Counted from the first letter of the stretch, positions 1 to 9,070 are shown. The stretch is DNA of 43,245 nt from Flavobacteriaceae bacterium (GCA_018623195.1 JAAZVY010000010.1:1-43245), one strand, 5' to 3'. Notes: generated by a model from the sequence alone, not told the origin. Translations and numbers: made by a program.

Positions 1-180
1 AAGACCATTATTGAAGGTGCTACTTATTTCGATATTGAAAAGGATAAAGAAATTCAAGCATCAATCCAACAAGAACGCTTAGAGCTTACCAAATTGATGC
101 TTAAAGTTAAGGCCTCTGGTGCAGAAGTAGTTACCCCAATTCAGAACAAAAAAGAACGTTTCACCTGTGATACGCTATAA
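1..180 (+). CDS. Amidohydrolase family protein, C-terminal end only (partial)
   Basis: The window opens inside a gene. Frame 1 is open from base 1 to the TAA at 178-180 and gives 59 residues that begin near KTIIEGATYFD and end in KERFTCDTL. The IIEGATYFDIEKD segment looks like the last strand of an amidohydrolase composite domain, followed by a charged helix. From memory, Bacteroidota often carry a long (about 1000 aa) amidohydrolase directly before a shorter secreted one, and the next gene here is that shorter partner. The 19-bp gap to the next likely start suggests one transcript. The catalytic part lies outside the window, so substrate and metal site cannot be judged. Confidence 0.6.
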   Translation, partial: KTIIEGATYFDIEKDKEIQASIQQERLELTKLMLKVKASGAEVVTPIQNKKERFTCDTL

Positions 181-199
181 TCCTATAAAGAACACGATT

Positions 200-1489
200 A
201 TGAGATCAATACTTATACTTTGTCTGAGCGCAGCCCTGTCGGTTAGCGCGCAACAAACACCGGCTGATATTCAAAAGGAAGCAATTGCTATCGAAGGTGC
301 TACCATACACACTGGAACCGGTGAGGTTATCGAAAATGGCTTACTAATTTTCGAAAATGGTGTGATTAATTACTCTGGTAAAGCAGACGCAAAAATTGCG
401 CGTCCTGAAAGAGTGATTAAAGCCAACGGAAAACATGTCTATCCAGGTTTTATAGCACCTACAAAAAGTTTAGGACTTGTTGAAATCGATGCCGTTCGAG
501 CAACAGATGACGAAGACGAGATTGGAGAATACATCCCGCACATTCGTTCCATTATTGCCTATAATGCCGAATCTCAAGTGGTTGAATCACTTCGACAAAA
601 CGGAATTCTCTTAGGTCAAATAACTCCACAAGGAGGAACGATCTCTGGAAGTTCTTCAGTAGTACAATTCGATGCATGGAATTGGGAAGACGCTGCAATA
701 AAAACAGATGACGGAATTCACCTGAGATGGCCCTCAACCTTAAGAAGAGGACGCTGGTGGGTCGGAGAGCCAAGAGGGTATCAGCCTAATAAAAACTACT
801 TAAAGCAGTGGAGTGGTATCATTGAGTTTTTAGAGCAGGCAAAAGCCTACAATGCTGCTCCTGCGAAAACGACACACCTTCCTTATGCTGCAACTAAAGG
901 ATTATTTGATGGCTCGCAACGACTTTATGTGACTGCCGATGGAGAACGTGAAATCTTCGATGCGGTAACTGAGTTAGAAAGAATAGGCATCAGGCACATT
1001 GTAATTGTTGGTGGCTATTTTGCAGAAAAACAATTAGATCTTCTAAAGTCTAAATCTATTCCAGTACTCGTTCACAACCCGCACGAATTACCCAATCTTG
1101 ACGATGACGCCTACGATTTTGTATACGGACTAGCAGCAAGATTACATAAAGCTGGGTTACTAGTAGGAATTCAAAATGCGTCTAAGGCTAATTTCCAAGT
1201 TCGCAATCTTCCATTCTACGCTGGCCACAGTGTCAGTTACGGTATTAGCAAAGAGGAAGCCCTAGCGCTAATTTCATCAAACACTGCCAAAATTCTAGGT
1301 ATAGACGATACTTACGGAACTTTAGAAAGCGGAAAAAGTGCGACCTTATTTATTTCTGAAGGAGATGCCCTAGATATGCGCACCAACCAATTATCCCATG
1401 CCTTTATTGATGGTAGAGAAATTTCTTTAGAAACCCATCAAACAGAGCTTTGGAAACGCTATCAAGAAAAATATAGCCGACAAGACTAA
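200..1489 (+). CDS. Secreted amidohydrolase-like protein lacking the HxH metal motif
   Basis: I place the start at ATG 200 rather than 167. From 200 the protein (429 aa) begins with a normal signal peptide (MRSILILCLSAALSVSAQ, cleavage probably before Q19), and the start no longer overlaps the previous stop. It shows the amidohydrolase composite fold: N-terminal strands (IEGATIHTGTGEV, residues 31-43), the PGF turn at 82-84, and a C-terminal NTAKILGIDDTYGTLESGK segment that rebuilds the beta-sandwich. In active imidazolonepropionase-like enzymes the PGxIDxH turn carries the HxH metal ligands. Here residues 82-90 read PGFIAPTKS, so both histidines are missing. It is probably periplasmic. It may work as a non-catalytic partner of the preceding amidohydrolase, or it may use another metal arrangement; function unknown. 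A hairpin terminator follows at 1494. Confidence 0.75.
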   Translation: MRSILILCLSAALSVSAQQTPADIQKEAIAIEGATIHTGTGEVIENGLLIFENGVINYSGKADAKIARPERVIKANGKHVYPGFIAPTKSLGLVEIDAVRATDDEDEIGEYIPHIRSIIAYNAESQVVESLRQNGILLGQITPQGGTISGSSSVVQFDAWNWEDAAIKTDDGIHLRWPSTLRRGRWWVGEPRGYQPNKNYLKQWSGIIEFLEQAKAYNAAPAKTTHLPYAATKGLFDGSQRLYVTADGEREIFDAVTELERIGIRHIVIVGGYFAEKQLDLLKSKSIPVLVHNPHELPNLDDDAYDFVYGLAARLHKAGLLVGIQNASKANFQVRNLPFYAGHSVSYGISKEEALALISSNTAKILGIDDTYGTLESGKSATLFISEGDALDMRTNQLSHAFIDGREISLETHQTELWKRYQEKYSRQD

Positions 1490-1493
1490 ATGT

Positions 1494-1527
1494 ATCGAGC
1501 CTCAAATGAGGCTCGATTTATTTTTAT
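1494..1527 (+). terminator. Rho-independent terminator after the amidohydrolase pair
   Basis: The arms TCGAGCCTC and GAGGCTCGA (1495-1503 and 1508-1516, with one further A-T pair at 1494/1517) enclose an AAAT loop. They are followed by the T-rich stretch ATTTATTTTTAT. The hairpin starts a few bases after the TAA at 1487-1489. It fills most of the 41-bp gap before the TrmH-type gene, which therefore needs its own promoter or read-through. Confidence 0.8.
1519..1526 (+). promoter_or_regulatory. Possible -7 element directly before the TrmH-type gene
   Basis: TATTTTTA matches TAnnTTTG except for the last base and ends 4 nt before ATG 1531. I see no -33 TTG. The match lies in the T-tract of the terminator, so it may be coincidental. 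It is listed because the 4-nt spacing recurs at 2342, 20865 and 26755. Confidence 0.25.
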
Positions 1528-1530
1528 ACC

Positions 1531-2322
1531 ATGCAAGTACTTAGCAGTTCACAAAATAAAATCATCAAAGACCTCATTGCCCTTTCTGAGAAGTCAAAAC
1601 TTCGCAAACAAAGAGGGCTATTCGTACTCGAGGGAAAACGAGAATTTGAAATTGCCATGAAGTCAGGTTATGATTTGCAAACCGCCTTTGTGCAGCCTGA
1701 ATTACTCGATGAATCTTCGATTTTTAAACAACTAGAAAATCATTCGAGTTTTGAAGTGACTACTGAGCTTTACGCTAAAATTGCCTATCGCGGATCAACC
1801 GAAGGGATCATCTGTATTTTCAAGCAGAAAGATCACCACTTATCGAGGTATCAATTACCCAATACCTGTCCCCTATTTCTAGTGTTAGAGAGCATCGAAA
1901 AACCAGGTAATTTAGGGGCGATATTTCGATCTGCGGATGCAGCCAATATCGATGCAGTTATTATTACCGATCCCATTGCCGATCTTTACAACCCCAATTG
2001 TTTGAGATCTAGTCTAGGTTGTGCACTAAGCATTCCTTCCATCGTTTGTACTAATGATGACCTCCAGGTATTTTTTAAGGAGAATACCATTCGATCTTAT
2101 GCAGCGACCCTCCAAAACTCAAACAATTACCTTGAAGAGAACTATACTGAAGCAACGGCCTTTATTGTAGGTTCAGAAGCCAAAGGATTAAAAAGCTTTT
2201 GGAGAGAAAACGCATCGCAAAATATCGTTATACCTATGCGTGGCGCAATCGATTCAATGAACGTTTCAGTAGCTGCCTCAATCCTTCTTTTCGAAGCTAT
2301 TCGTCAGCGAAGTAGTCATTGA
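1531..2322 (+). CDS. SpoU/TrmH-family RNA 2'-O-methyltransferase
   Basis: This 263-aa protein should use S-adenosylmethionine to methylate a ribose 2'-OH in rRNA or tRNA; the exact target cannot be read from sequence. An N-terminal substrate-binding domain (about residues 1-100, RGLFVLEGKREFEIAM resembling the SpoU_sub_bind region) precedes the knotted SPOUT domain. The three SpoU motifs are visible: motif 1 around EKPGNLGAIFRSADA, motif 2 FIVGSEAKGL, and motif 3 IPMRGAIDSMNVSVAASILL near the C-terminus. The asparagine and arginine of motif 1 and the SMN of motif 3 are present, so it should be active. It lies alone between a terminator upstream and a likely promoter for relA/spoT downstream. 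It resembles RlmB/TsnR-like members, but I do not assign one. Confidence 0.9.
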   Translation: MQVLSSSQNKIIKDLIALSEKSKLRKQRGLFVLEGKREFEIAMKSGYDLQTAFVQPELLDESSIFKQLENHSSFEVTTELYAKIAYRGSTEGIICIFKQKDHHLSRYQLPNTCPLFLVLESIEKPGNLGAIFRSADAANIDAVIITDPIADLYNPNCLRSSLGCALSIPSIVCTNDDLQVFFKENTIRSYAATLQNSNNYLEENYTEATAFIVGSEAKGLKSFWRENASQNIVIPMRGAIDSMNVSVAASILLFEAIRQRSSH

Positions 2323-2349
2323 TAAAGCCCCTTAGTTTTACTAACTTTA
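2319..2349 (+). promoter_or_regulatory. Bacteroidota-type promoter for relA/spoT
   Basis: TTG at 2319-2321, a 20-bp spacer, then TAACTTTA at 2342-2349 (consensus TAnnTTTG, last base differs). The box ends 4 nt before ATG 2354, which would place transcription initiation at or next to the start codon. Confidence 0.5.
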
Positions 2350-2353
2350 ATTT

Positions 2354-4573
2354 ATGTTAACCGAAAAAGAGCTCGAGCTAGAAAATAAAGCAATCGTTCA
2401 GAAGTATAAAGATCTTCTGAGAACGAGCTATCAGACCTTATCTGAAGAAGACAAAAGTCAGATTAGGCTTGCCTTTGAGGTTGCTGTAGATGCCCATCAA
2501 GACCAGCGAAGAAAATCGGGAGAGGCTTATATTTTTCATCCGATTGCTGTTGCTCAAATTGTAGCAGAAGAAATAGGACTAGACGCAACGAGTATTGTTG
2601 CCGCCTTACTACATGACGTAGTTGAGGATAGCGATTACACTTTGGAGTATATCGAAGAGCATTTCGGTGAAAATGTTGCAAGAATTGTAAATGGTCTGAC
2701 TAAGATCGCAGGTCTTAAAAAGGACATGAATAATTACAGTCTGCAAGCAGAGAACTTCAGAAAGATGCTTCTCACCCTAAACGAGGATGTTCGTGTGATC
2801 TTGATCAAGATTGCTGATCGCTATCACAACATGTTGACCCTAGAGTCCATGCGTCCCGATAAAAGGGAAAAAATTGCCTCAGAAACCCTCTATATCTATG
2901 CACCGCTCGCTCACCGCGTAGGGCTCTACAACATCAAAACGATACTCGAAGACTTAGCACTGAAATATACACAGCCTCAAGTTTTTGAAGCTATACAGAG
3001 CCAGATCAGGTCTCAAGCCGATAACAATCAGGAATACATTGAAAACTTTAAGGGTGTCATTGAAGATGCACTTAAAAAGGAGCATATTGACTTCGACGTC
3101 AAGGGACGGATGAAATCGGTGCATAGTATACATCGAAAAATGTTAAATCAAAACGTAAGTTTTGATCAGATCTATGACAAGTTTGCCGTCCGAATTATTT
3201 ACCGTGCTCAACCTGAAGAGGAAAAGTTTTTAGCATGGAAGATCTATTCGATCATCACTGACTATTTTACACCGAATCCGGTTCGTTTAAGAGATTGGAT
3301 CACTTCGCCGAAAAGCACCGGATATGAAGCCCTACATGTAACTGTAATGGGACCGAATCGAAAATGGGTAGAGGTGCAAATTCGATCAGAGCGAATGCAT
3401 GAAATCGCTGAAAAGGGTTATGCAGCCCATTACAAGTACAAGCATGGCGAGCAAAAAGATGGTGGGATTGATATTTGGCTCAATCGTTTACAAGAGGCAC
3501 TTGAAAATTCTAACGGTAATGCGGTTGACTTTGTTGAAGAATTTAAACTGAATCTTTACTCGAAAGAAATATTTGTTTTCACTCCTATGGGTGATCTAGT
3601 GTCCCTACCCAAAGATGCTACCCCACTCGATTTCGCCTTTTACGTTCATACCGAGGTAGGTATGAAAACAAGAGGAGCTCGTGTTAATAATAAACTGGTA
3701 CCTCTTAGCACTACTTTAAAAAGTGGAGATCAAGTCGAGATTATCACTTCTGAGAATGCGAAACCGACCACAGCATGGTTAGACTACTGCAGAACTGCAA
3801 AAGCCCTTTCTAAAATTAGATCGAGTCTAAATGCCGAGAAGAAGTCTGTCGCTGATGAAGGAAAAGAAATATTGCGCAGAAAACTTCGCACGCAAAAGAT
3901 CAAATGGAATGAAGAAACAGTGAATAAACTGGTGAATCATTTCAAACTAAAAACCTCCCAAGATTTATTCTATCGAGTAGCAACAGGAACGATTACCAAT
4001 GGTATGATCAAGTCCTTTGCTTCACGCTACCACAATGCACTTATTAGCTTTTTCACCTCTAAACTTCAAAGAAATAATAAGTCAGCAGAAGGTACATATG
4101 CCGATACAGAACTGAGCACAAAGCTTGATTTACTTGTTTTTGGAGATGAAGAAGAAAGACTAGACTATACTTTGTCAACAGAATGTTGCAAACCCATTCC
4201 TGGAGATGAAGTATTCGGCTTTTTGACGGTGAATGATGGTATCAAGGTCCACAAGAAGAATTGTCCAAATGCAGTTTCTCTTCAATCGAAATTTGCCTAT
4301 CGAATTATGAAAGCTCGCTGGATTGATTCGACACAAGAAGACTTTTATGCAGATATTAGCATTAGTGGAATTGATAAACTTGGGCTAGTCAACAGTGTTA
4401 CTCAGGTGATTTCTGATCAAATGCATGTTGGAATGAAATCACTTCAATTCTCAGAAAAAGGAGGAACCTTTTCAGGAAGTATTCGGGTGATTGTCAAGAA
4501 TAATGAAACCCTACAGAAACTTATCAACAAACTGAAGAAAATCAATGGAGTCGATAGAGTAATTCGTACTTAA
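2354..4573 (+). CDS. Bifunctional RelA/SpoT-type (p)ppGpp synthetase/hydrolase
   Basis: The protein (739 aa, normal for long Rel/SpoT enzymes) makes and degrades the stringent-response alarmone (p)ppGpp. Domains in order: an HD hydrolase (residues about 45-195) with H62, H87-D88 and D155 matching the metal ligands; a synthetase domain (about 245-365) with the GRMKSVHSI segment, D275 in IYDKFAVR and E340 in VEVQIR; a TGS domain (about 405-465); and a C-terminal ACT domain (about 665-739). Both catalytic halves look intact, so I call it bifunctional. Where many bifunctional enzymes have RxKD, this one reads RLRDW at 311-315, which I believe is usual in Bacteroidota. It is followed by a Fur-family gene and purA. 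Adenylosuccinate synthase is a purine enzyme that (p)ppGpp inhibits in some bacteria, so the grouping makes sense but proves nothing. Confidence 0.96.
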   Translation: MLTEKELELENKAIVQKYKDLLRTSYQTLSEEDKSQIRLAFEVAVDAHQDQRRKSGEAYIFHPIAVAQIVAEEIGLDATSIVAALLHDVVEDSDYTLEYIEEHFGENVARIVNGLTKIAGLKKDMNNYSLQAENFRKMLLTLNEDVRVILIKIADRYHNMLTLESMRPDKREKIASETLYIYAPLAHRVGLYNIKTILEDLALKYTQPQVFEAIQSQIRSQADNNQEYIENFKGVIEDALKKEHIDFDVKGRMKSVHSIHRKMLNQNVSFDQIYDKFAVRIIYRAQPEEEKFLAWKIYSIITDYFTPNPVRLRDWITSPKSTGYEALHVTVMGPNRKWVEVQIRSERMHEIAEKGYAAHYKYKHGEQKDGGIDIWLNRLQEALENSNGNAVDFVEEFKLNLYSKEIFVFTPMGDLVSLPKDATPLDFAFYVHTEVGMKTRGARVNNKLVPLSTTLKSGDQVEIITSENAKPTTAWLDYCRTAKALSKIRSSLNAEKKSVADEGKEILRRKLRTQKIKWNEETVNKLVNHFKLKTSQDLFYRVATGTITNGMIKSFASRYHNALISFFTSKLQRNNKSAEGTYADTELSTKLDLLVFGDEEERLDYTLSTECCKPIPGDEVFGFLTVNDGIKVHKKNCPNAVSLQSKFAYRIMKARWIDSTQEDFYADISISGIDKLGLVNSVTQVISDQMHVGMKSLQFSEKGGTFSGSIRVIVKNNETLQKLINKLKKINGVDRVIRT

Positions 4574-4578
4574 ATTTG
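4571..4578 (+). promoter_or_regulatory. Possible -7 element upstream of the Fur-family gene
   Basis: TAAATTTG is a perfect TAnnTTTG match overlapping the relA/spoT stop codon, 38 nt before ATG 4617. I see no good -33 TTG at the usual distance, so the Fur gene may instead be read through from relA/spoT. Confidence 0.35.
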
Positions 4579-4616
4579 GCCTACTTTAGCACTTTGGATT
4601 TTTTCGGATAAAATTT

Positions 4617-5066
4617 ATGGATTCATCCAGCAATCAAGAAATAGTCAAGCAAGTTTTCACCAAGTTTTTGGAAGAAAATAGTCACCGGAAGACGCCGGAA
4701 CGCTATGCTATACTCCATGAGATTTACAATAGCGAAGATCACTTCGACGTAGAGTCGCTCTATTTTAAAATGAAACAAAAGAACTATCGCGTTTCAAGGG
4801 CAACTCTCTACAATACCATCGAATTATTGTTAGAATGCAAATTGGTTCGAAAACACCTTTTTGGAACCGGTCAAGCACAATACGAGAAGTCATATTTCGA
4901 CCGTCAGCACGATCATGTGATTTTAACAGATACGGGAGAGGTAATGGAATTTTGTGATCCAAGAATTCAATCTATAAAACAAACTATCGAGGAAGTCTTC
5001 GATATCAAAATCAATAATCACTCACTGTACTTTTACGGGGAGAGAAAATCATCATCAAAAGAATAA
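4617..5066 (+). CDS. Fur-family transcriptional regulator
   Basis: A 149-aa DNA-binding repressor of the Fur/PerR/Zur superfamily. The N-terminal winged helix is visible ([14 protein letters not shown] at about 24-37; recognition helix near [13 protein letters not shown] at 59-71). The dimerisation domain carries the metal-binding QHDHVI segment (H98, H100). In most Fur proteins a CxxC for structural zinc follows directly; here the sequence is [14 protein letters not shown], leaving one Cys (C113) and no CxxC. From memory this variant is common in Flavobacteria. Whether it senses iron, zinc or peroxide cannot be told. It sits 43 bp after relA/spoT and 10 bp before purA. Confidence 0.9.
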   Translation: MDSSSNQEIVKQVFTKFLEENSHRKTPERYAILHEIYNSEDHFDVESLYFKMKQKNYRVSRATLYNTIELLLECKLVRKHLFGTGQAQYEKSYFDRQHDHVILTDTGEVMEFCDPRIQSIKQTIEEVFDIKINNHSLYFYGERKSSSKE

Positions 5067-5076
5067 TCGAGCAACT

Positions 5077-6351
5077 ATGGTAGATTTATTACTCGGCCTT
5101 CAGTGGGGAGACGAGGGAAAAGGAAAGATTGTTGACGTATTAACGTCGAATTACGATATCATCGCAAGATTTCAAGGAGGACCAAATGCCGGCCATACTT
5201 TAGAATTTGACGGAAACAAGCACGTACTGCATACTATTCCTTCGGGAATCTTTCATGAAAATGCAAAGAATGTCGTAGGTAACGGTGTAGTTATCGACCC
5301 GGTGATTTTTGCCAAAGAGTTAGAAAAACTTGCTCCTTACGGTATGAATCTAGCCGATAAGCTCCTTATATCGAGAAAGGCACATCTCATTCTTCCGACC
5401 CATAGACTGCTAGACGCTGCCTCAGAAGCTGCTAAAGGAAGTAAGAAAATTGGATCAACACTGAAAGGAATCGGCCCAACTTACATGGATAAGACAGGCC
5501 GTAATGGTATCAGAGTTGGAGATTTAGAATTTTCTGACTGGAAAGACCGCTATCGTCAACTCGCTGACAAGCATCTTCAGATGATTGAGAATTACCATGT
5601 AGCCCTAGATTTTGATTTAGACTCGCTTGAGAAAGAATTCTTTGCAGCGGTTGAAGTACTTACTTCATTACCACTAATCGACAGCGAGCAATACTTCGCA
5701 GAAGCGCAAAAACAAGGAAAGCAAATCTTAGCAGAAGGTGCCCAAGGATCTCTTCTAGATATCGATTTTGGTACTTATCCATTTGTTACCTCCTCAAATA
5801 CAACAGCGGCAGGAGCATGTACTGGTCTAGGTATTGCACCCAATAAAATCGAAAATGTAATCGGTATTTTCAAGGCCTATGCCACACGTGTAGGTAGTGG
5901 TCCTTTCCCGACTGAATTATTTGACGCTGATGGTGAAACCCTTGGCCGCGTTGGTAACGAATTTGGAGCGACTACAGGTAGACCTAGAAGATGCGGATGG
6001 ATCGATTTAGTTGCTTTAAAATACGCCATAACCATTAATGGGGTGACTGAACTTAATATGATGAAAGCCGATGTATTGAGCGGGTTTGAGCAAATCAAAG
6101 TTTGTACCCATTACGAATATAATGGAGAAAAAATCGCGCATCTTCCTTTCGATATTGACGAAAAATATGTCAAGCCAGTTTACGAGACCTTAGAAGGATG
6201 GCAAGAAGATTTAACAGGTATTAAAAGTGCGAGTGAACTTCCTAATGCGCTCAACCATTACATCGAATACCTCGAGAAGCATCTTGAAGTGCCTATTACA
6301 GTGGTTTCAGTTGGACCCGATCGAACTCAGACATTATTCAGAAAAGCATGA
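5077..6351 (+). CDS. purA: Adenylosuccinate synthase
   Basis: This 424-aa cytoplasmic enzyme catalyses the GTP-dependent joining of IMP and aspartate to adenylosuccinate, the first step from IMP to AMP. The N-terminus carries the family P-loop (LGLQWGDEGKGKI, residues 5-17, with the catalytic Asp and the GDEGKGK loop). GPNAGHT follows at about 35-41, the GIGPTYMDKTGRNGIRVGD segment near 130, the ATTGRPRRCGWIDL segment near 300, and the C-terminal SVGPDRTQT. Length and motifs are standard. It starts 10 bp after the Fur-family gene, and its stop overlaps the next start by 4 bp (ATGA). Confidence 0.97.
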   Translation: MVDLLLGLQWGDEGKGKIVDVLTSNYDIIARFQGGPNAGHTLEFDGNKHVLHTIPSGIFHENAKNVVGNGVVIDPVIFAKELEKLAPYGMNLADKLLISRKAHLILPTHRLLDAASEAAKGSKKIGSTLKGIGPTYMDKTGRNGIRVGDLEFSDWKDRYRQLADKHLQMIENYHVALDFDLDSLEKEFFAAVEVLTSLPLIDSEQYFAEAQKQGKQILAEGAQGSLLDIDFGTYPFVTSSNTTAAGACTGLGIAPNKIENVIGIFKAYATRVGSGPFPTELFDADGETLGRVGNEFGATTGRPRRCGWIDLVALKYAITINGVTELNMMKADVLSGFEQIKVCTHYEYNGEKIAHLPFDIDEKYVKPVYETLEGWQEDLTGIKSASELPNALNHYIEYLEKHLEVPITVVSVGPDRTQTLFRKA

Positions 6352-7886
6352 AAAGGCTAGTGACACTCGGCCTAGTGCTTGTTTGTCACTTTGCAGTTGC
6401 TCAATCTGAAGAAACTGCAAAAATAGAGGTACTCTATGGAGGATACTTCTCTAAATCAGAGGATAAATATCCAGGGGCTTCCATTTTTGAAAGAGATGAG
6501 TCAGGACCCGTTCGATTCAGACACAAAGGAGCCTTATTAGATTGTGACATCGCCTACTTATATGCGGATGAAAATCGCCTTGAAGCTTATGGGAATATCG
6601 TATTCAATCAAGGAGACACACTTATATTAAATTCTAAAGAATTAATATACAGCGGAATAACAAGACTTGCCGAAGCCAGACAAAAAGTTCGATTAACGAG
6701 CCCTACTTCTACCCTTACCACAGAAACCCTCTATTTTGATCGCAAGAATCAAGAGGCTTACTATCCTTCGTTCGGTACGCTCGTTGATGAAGAAAACACC
6801 TTAAAGAGTAATAAAGGAAGGTATCTAATCGAACAATCACTATACCGTTTTGAGGAGTCGGTCACCTTAGAAAACGAGAAATTCAACCTTATTTCTGATC
6901 GCCTTGACTATCATACCGAAGATGAGGTTGCGGATTTTTTTGGTCCTACCACAATTACTGGTGAAGACTACACCTTTTATTTCGAACAAGGGAGTTATGA
7001 CACTAAAAAAGAAAGGGGTTATGGAAAAACAAACACCATAATCAACTATGATTTAAGGAAGCTCTTCGGAGATTCTATCTATTTCAATCAATTAGAGAAT
7101 TATGCCGCAGCGAGCGGTCAAGTAAAAGTTTTAGACTCAATTAATGAAAGTCGATTATCCGCTGAATTTGCTGAAATATTTAAAGCAAAAGACTCGCTTG
7201 TGGCTACAGGCGAGGCGATCATCGCAAAGAGCGTTGAAAGCGATTCTCTATACGTTCACGCCTCTTATCTCTTTGTAACAGGGCCCGATAAGGCAAGAGA
7301 TCTTTTTGCTTATCCAAATGCTAGATTTTTCAAAACAGACTTCAGTGGAAAGAGTGACAGTATCGTAGTAACGAATGAAAAAGGGATTACCGAGCTTATT
7401 GGAAATCCCATTATTTGGAGTGGTGAAAGTCAACTCACAGGGAACTACATCTACTTTACAAACACCCCTGAAACCAATGCTCTTGACTCCCTATATGTTA
7501 TAGAAAACGCTTTCATTGCAACTCTAGACACGATCGCTCAAATAGGATATAACCAAGCCAAAGGAGTTAATCTACAAGGTAAATTCTTGTCGAACGGATT
7601 AGAAAGCGCAGTTCTCGACAAAAACGCCGAAGTAATCTATTACTTATACGATGACAAGGGCGCCCTAATCGGAATCAATCAAACCACTTGCAGTGCCATT
7701 CGATTAAATTTTGAAGAAGGCGAGATCAGCAGGATTACCTTTCTTCGAAATCCGAATGGAACCCTTTACCCCTATGCTGATTTCCCAGAAGATCAAAAGC
7801 TACTTGAAGGGTTTCAATGGTTTGGCGAAGAACGAACTCGGGATTTAGAATCTTTTATTGAAAAAATTAAAGGTTTAAAGAAATGA
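6348..7886 (+). CDS. OstA-like (LptA/LptD N-domain family) periplasmic protein
   Basis: A 512-aa secreted protein with a signal peptide (MKRLVTLGLVLVCHFAVAQ). The body is a run of short beta-strands of the OstA/LptA jellyroll type, for instance LDCDIAYLYADENRLEAYGN (about 63-82), with repeated 'substrate, vertex, annotation' style strands on to residue 480. In Gram-negatives this fold forms the bridge that carries LPS through the periplasm. A large OstA-like protein beside purA is a recurrent Bacteroidota arrangement, as I recall. It overlaps purA and the aminotransferase gene by 4 bp each, so translation is probably coupled. I infer an outer-membrane biogenesis role that would complement LptB at 25.3 kb. 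There is no membrane barrel, so it is not a full LptD. Confidence 0.8.
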   Translation: MKRLVTLGLVLVCHFAVAQSEETAKIEVLYGGYFSKSEDKYPGASIFERDESGPVRFRHKGALLDCDIAYLYADENRLEAYGNIVFNQGDTLILNSKELIYSGITRLAEARQKVRLTSPTSTLTTETLYFDRKNQEAYYPSFGTLVDEENTLKSNKGRYLIEQSLYRFEESVTLENEKFNLISDRLDYHTEDEVADFFGPTTITGEDYTFYFEQGSYDTKKERGYGKTNTIINYDLRKLFGDSIYFNQLENYAAASGQVKVLDSINESRLSAEFAEIFKAKDSLVATGEAIIAKSVESDSLYVHASYLFVTGPDKARDLFAYPNARFFKTDFSGKSDSIVVTNEKGITELIGNPIIWSGESQLTGNYIYFTNTPETNALDSLYVIENAFIATLDTIAQIGYNQAKGVNLQGKFLSNGLESAVLDKNAEVIYYLYDDKGALIGINQTTCSAIRLNFEEGEISRITFLRNPNGTLYPYADFPEDQKLLEGFQWFGEERTRDLESFIEKIKGLKK

Positions 7887-9070
7887 GTCGTTTAGAACAG
7901 TTTAAATCTTTATTAGCTCCTACAACGGAGCACCCCCTTGGATTAGAGATCAAGAAGGCACGAGGTAGTTATCTCTATGATGTTAATGGAAAACGCTACT
8001 TAGATTTAGTAGCGGGTGTATCTGCTGTAAGTGTAGGCCATGCTAATTCGAGAGTTCGAAGGGCCGTTAATCGACAAATGCGAAAGCATAGTCACGTGAT
8101 GGTGTACGGAGAATTTATTCAAGAAGTCGTTCTAAGTTACGCGAAGAAATTAACCGATGCTTTAGAACCTGAATTATCAAATGTATACCTGGTAAACTCA
8201 GGAACAGAAGCGGTTGAAGGTGCCTTGAAACTCGCTAAGGCGGTTACAGGGAGAACACAAACTATCGCCGCTAAGCAAGCTTATCATGGCAATACCTATG
8301 GAAGCCTTAGTTTAATGGATTACAAGGAACGTATCAACCCGTTCAGGCCTCTATTACCCGGTATAGGCCATATCACTTTTAATGAGGAAAGAGAATTAGA
8401 ACATATTACTTCTGAGACGGCTGCTGTAATTCTAGAAACTATTCAAGGTGGAGCTGGTTTTATTGAACCTAAAAATGGATACCTAAAAAAGGTCAAAGCT
8501 CGCTGTGAGGAGGTAGGAGCCCTTTTGATACTGGATGAAATTCAACCAGGTTTTGGCCGAACAGGAGAACTTTTTGCTTATCGACACTATGGAATCACCC
8601 CTGACATCTTAGTGATTGGAAAAGGAATGGCTGGTGGTTTACCCATAGGCGCATTCGTTAGTAGCAAGGAAAACATGAGCTTACTGGGCTATAAACCACG
8701 CCTAGGTCACATTACCACCTTCGGCGGGAATCCTGTAATCGCCGCTGCAGCACTTGCTACCTTAGAAGAAATAGAAGTCAAGAAATATCAAAGCAAAGCC
8801 ATACAGCATGAAGCTCTAATTAGAGCATCTTTAAAACATCCACTTATTAAAGAGATTCGTGGTAAAGGTCTAATGTTAGCCCTAATTCTCAAAGAGCCTG
8901 AAATCGCCAATCACTTAGTCATTGAGGGAATGAAGGAAGGGATCATTCTTTTTTGGCTCTTATACGAGAAAAGAGCGGTTCGCATCACCCCACCATTGAG
9001 TATATCAGAGAAAGAATTGAAAAAAGGTTGTACTACCATCTTATCGATACTTGACCGTTACGCTTGTTAA
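7883..9070 (+). CDS. Class III PLP-dependent aminotransferase
   Basis: The protein (395 aa) belongs to the fold-type I class III aminotransferases (acetylornithine / 4-aminobutyrate / ornithine group). Visible features: NSGTEAVEGALKLA (about 105-118) for phosphate binding, QAYHGNTYGSLS (about 132-143) with the ring-stacking residues, LDEIQPGFGRTG (217-228) with the PLP-ring Asp218, and the Schiff-base lysine K247 in LVIGKGMAGGLPIGAF. The C-terminus (RITPPLSISEKEL) is intact. The substrate is uncertain. No arginine biosynthesis genes are nearby, so I do not call it argD. It overlaps the OstA-like gene by 4 bp and ends the relA/spoT to aminotransferase run. Confidence 0.9.
   Translation: MSRLEQFKSLLAPTTEHPLGLEIKKARGSYLYDVNGKRYLDLVAGVSAVSVGHANSRVRRAVNRQMRKHSHVMVYGEFIQEVVLSYAKKLTDALEPELSNVYLVNSGTEAVEGALKLAKAVTGRTQTIAAKQAYHGNTYGSLSLMDYKERINPFRPLLPGIGHITFNEERELEHITSETAAVILETIQGGAGFIEPKNGYLKKVKARCEEVGALLILDEIQPGFGRTGELFAYRHYGITPDILVIGKGMAGGLPIGAFVSSKENMSLLGYKPRLGHITTFGGNPVIAAAALATLEEIEVKKYQSKAIQHEALIRASLKHPLIKEIRGKGLMLALILKEPEIANHLVIEGMKEGIILFWLLYEKRAVRITPPLSISEKELKKGCTTILSILDRYAC

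Noticed and set aside
200..1489. Pseudogene call for the amidohydrolase without HxH.
   Set aside because: The frame is intact, a signal peptide is present and the rest of the fold is preserved. The missing motif looks like divergence rather than decay.
5877..6098. Reverse-strand ORF of 73 codons inside purA, and similar ORFs inside other genes.
   Set aside because: They lie inside well-supported genes, have no domain or start signal, and look like codon-usage shadows.
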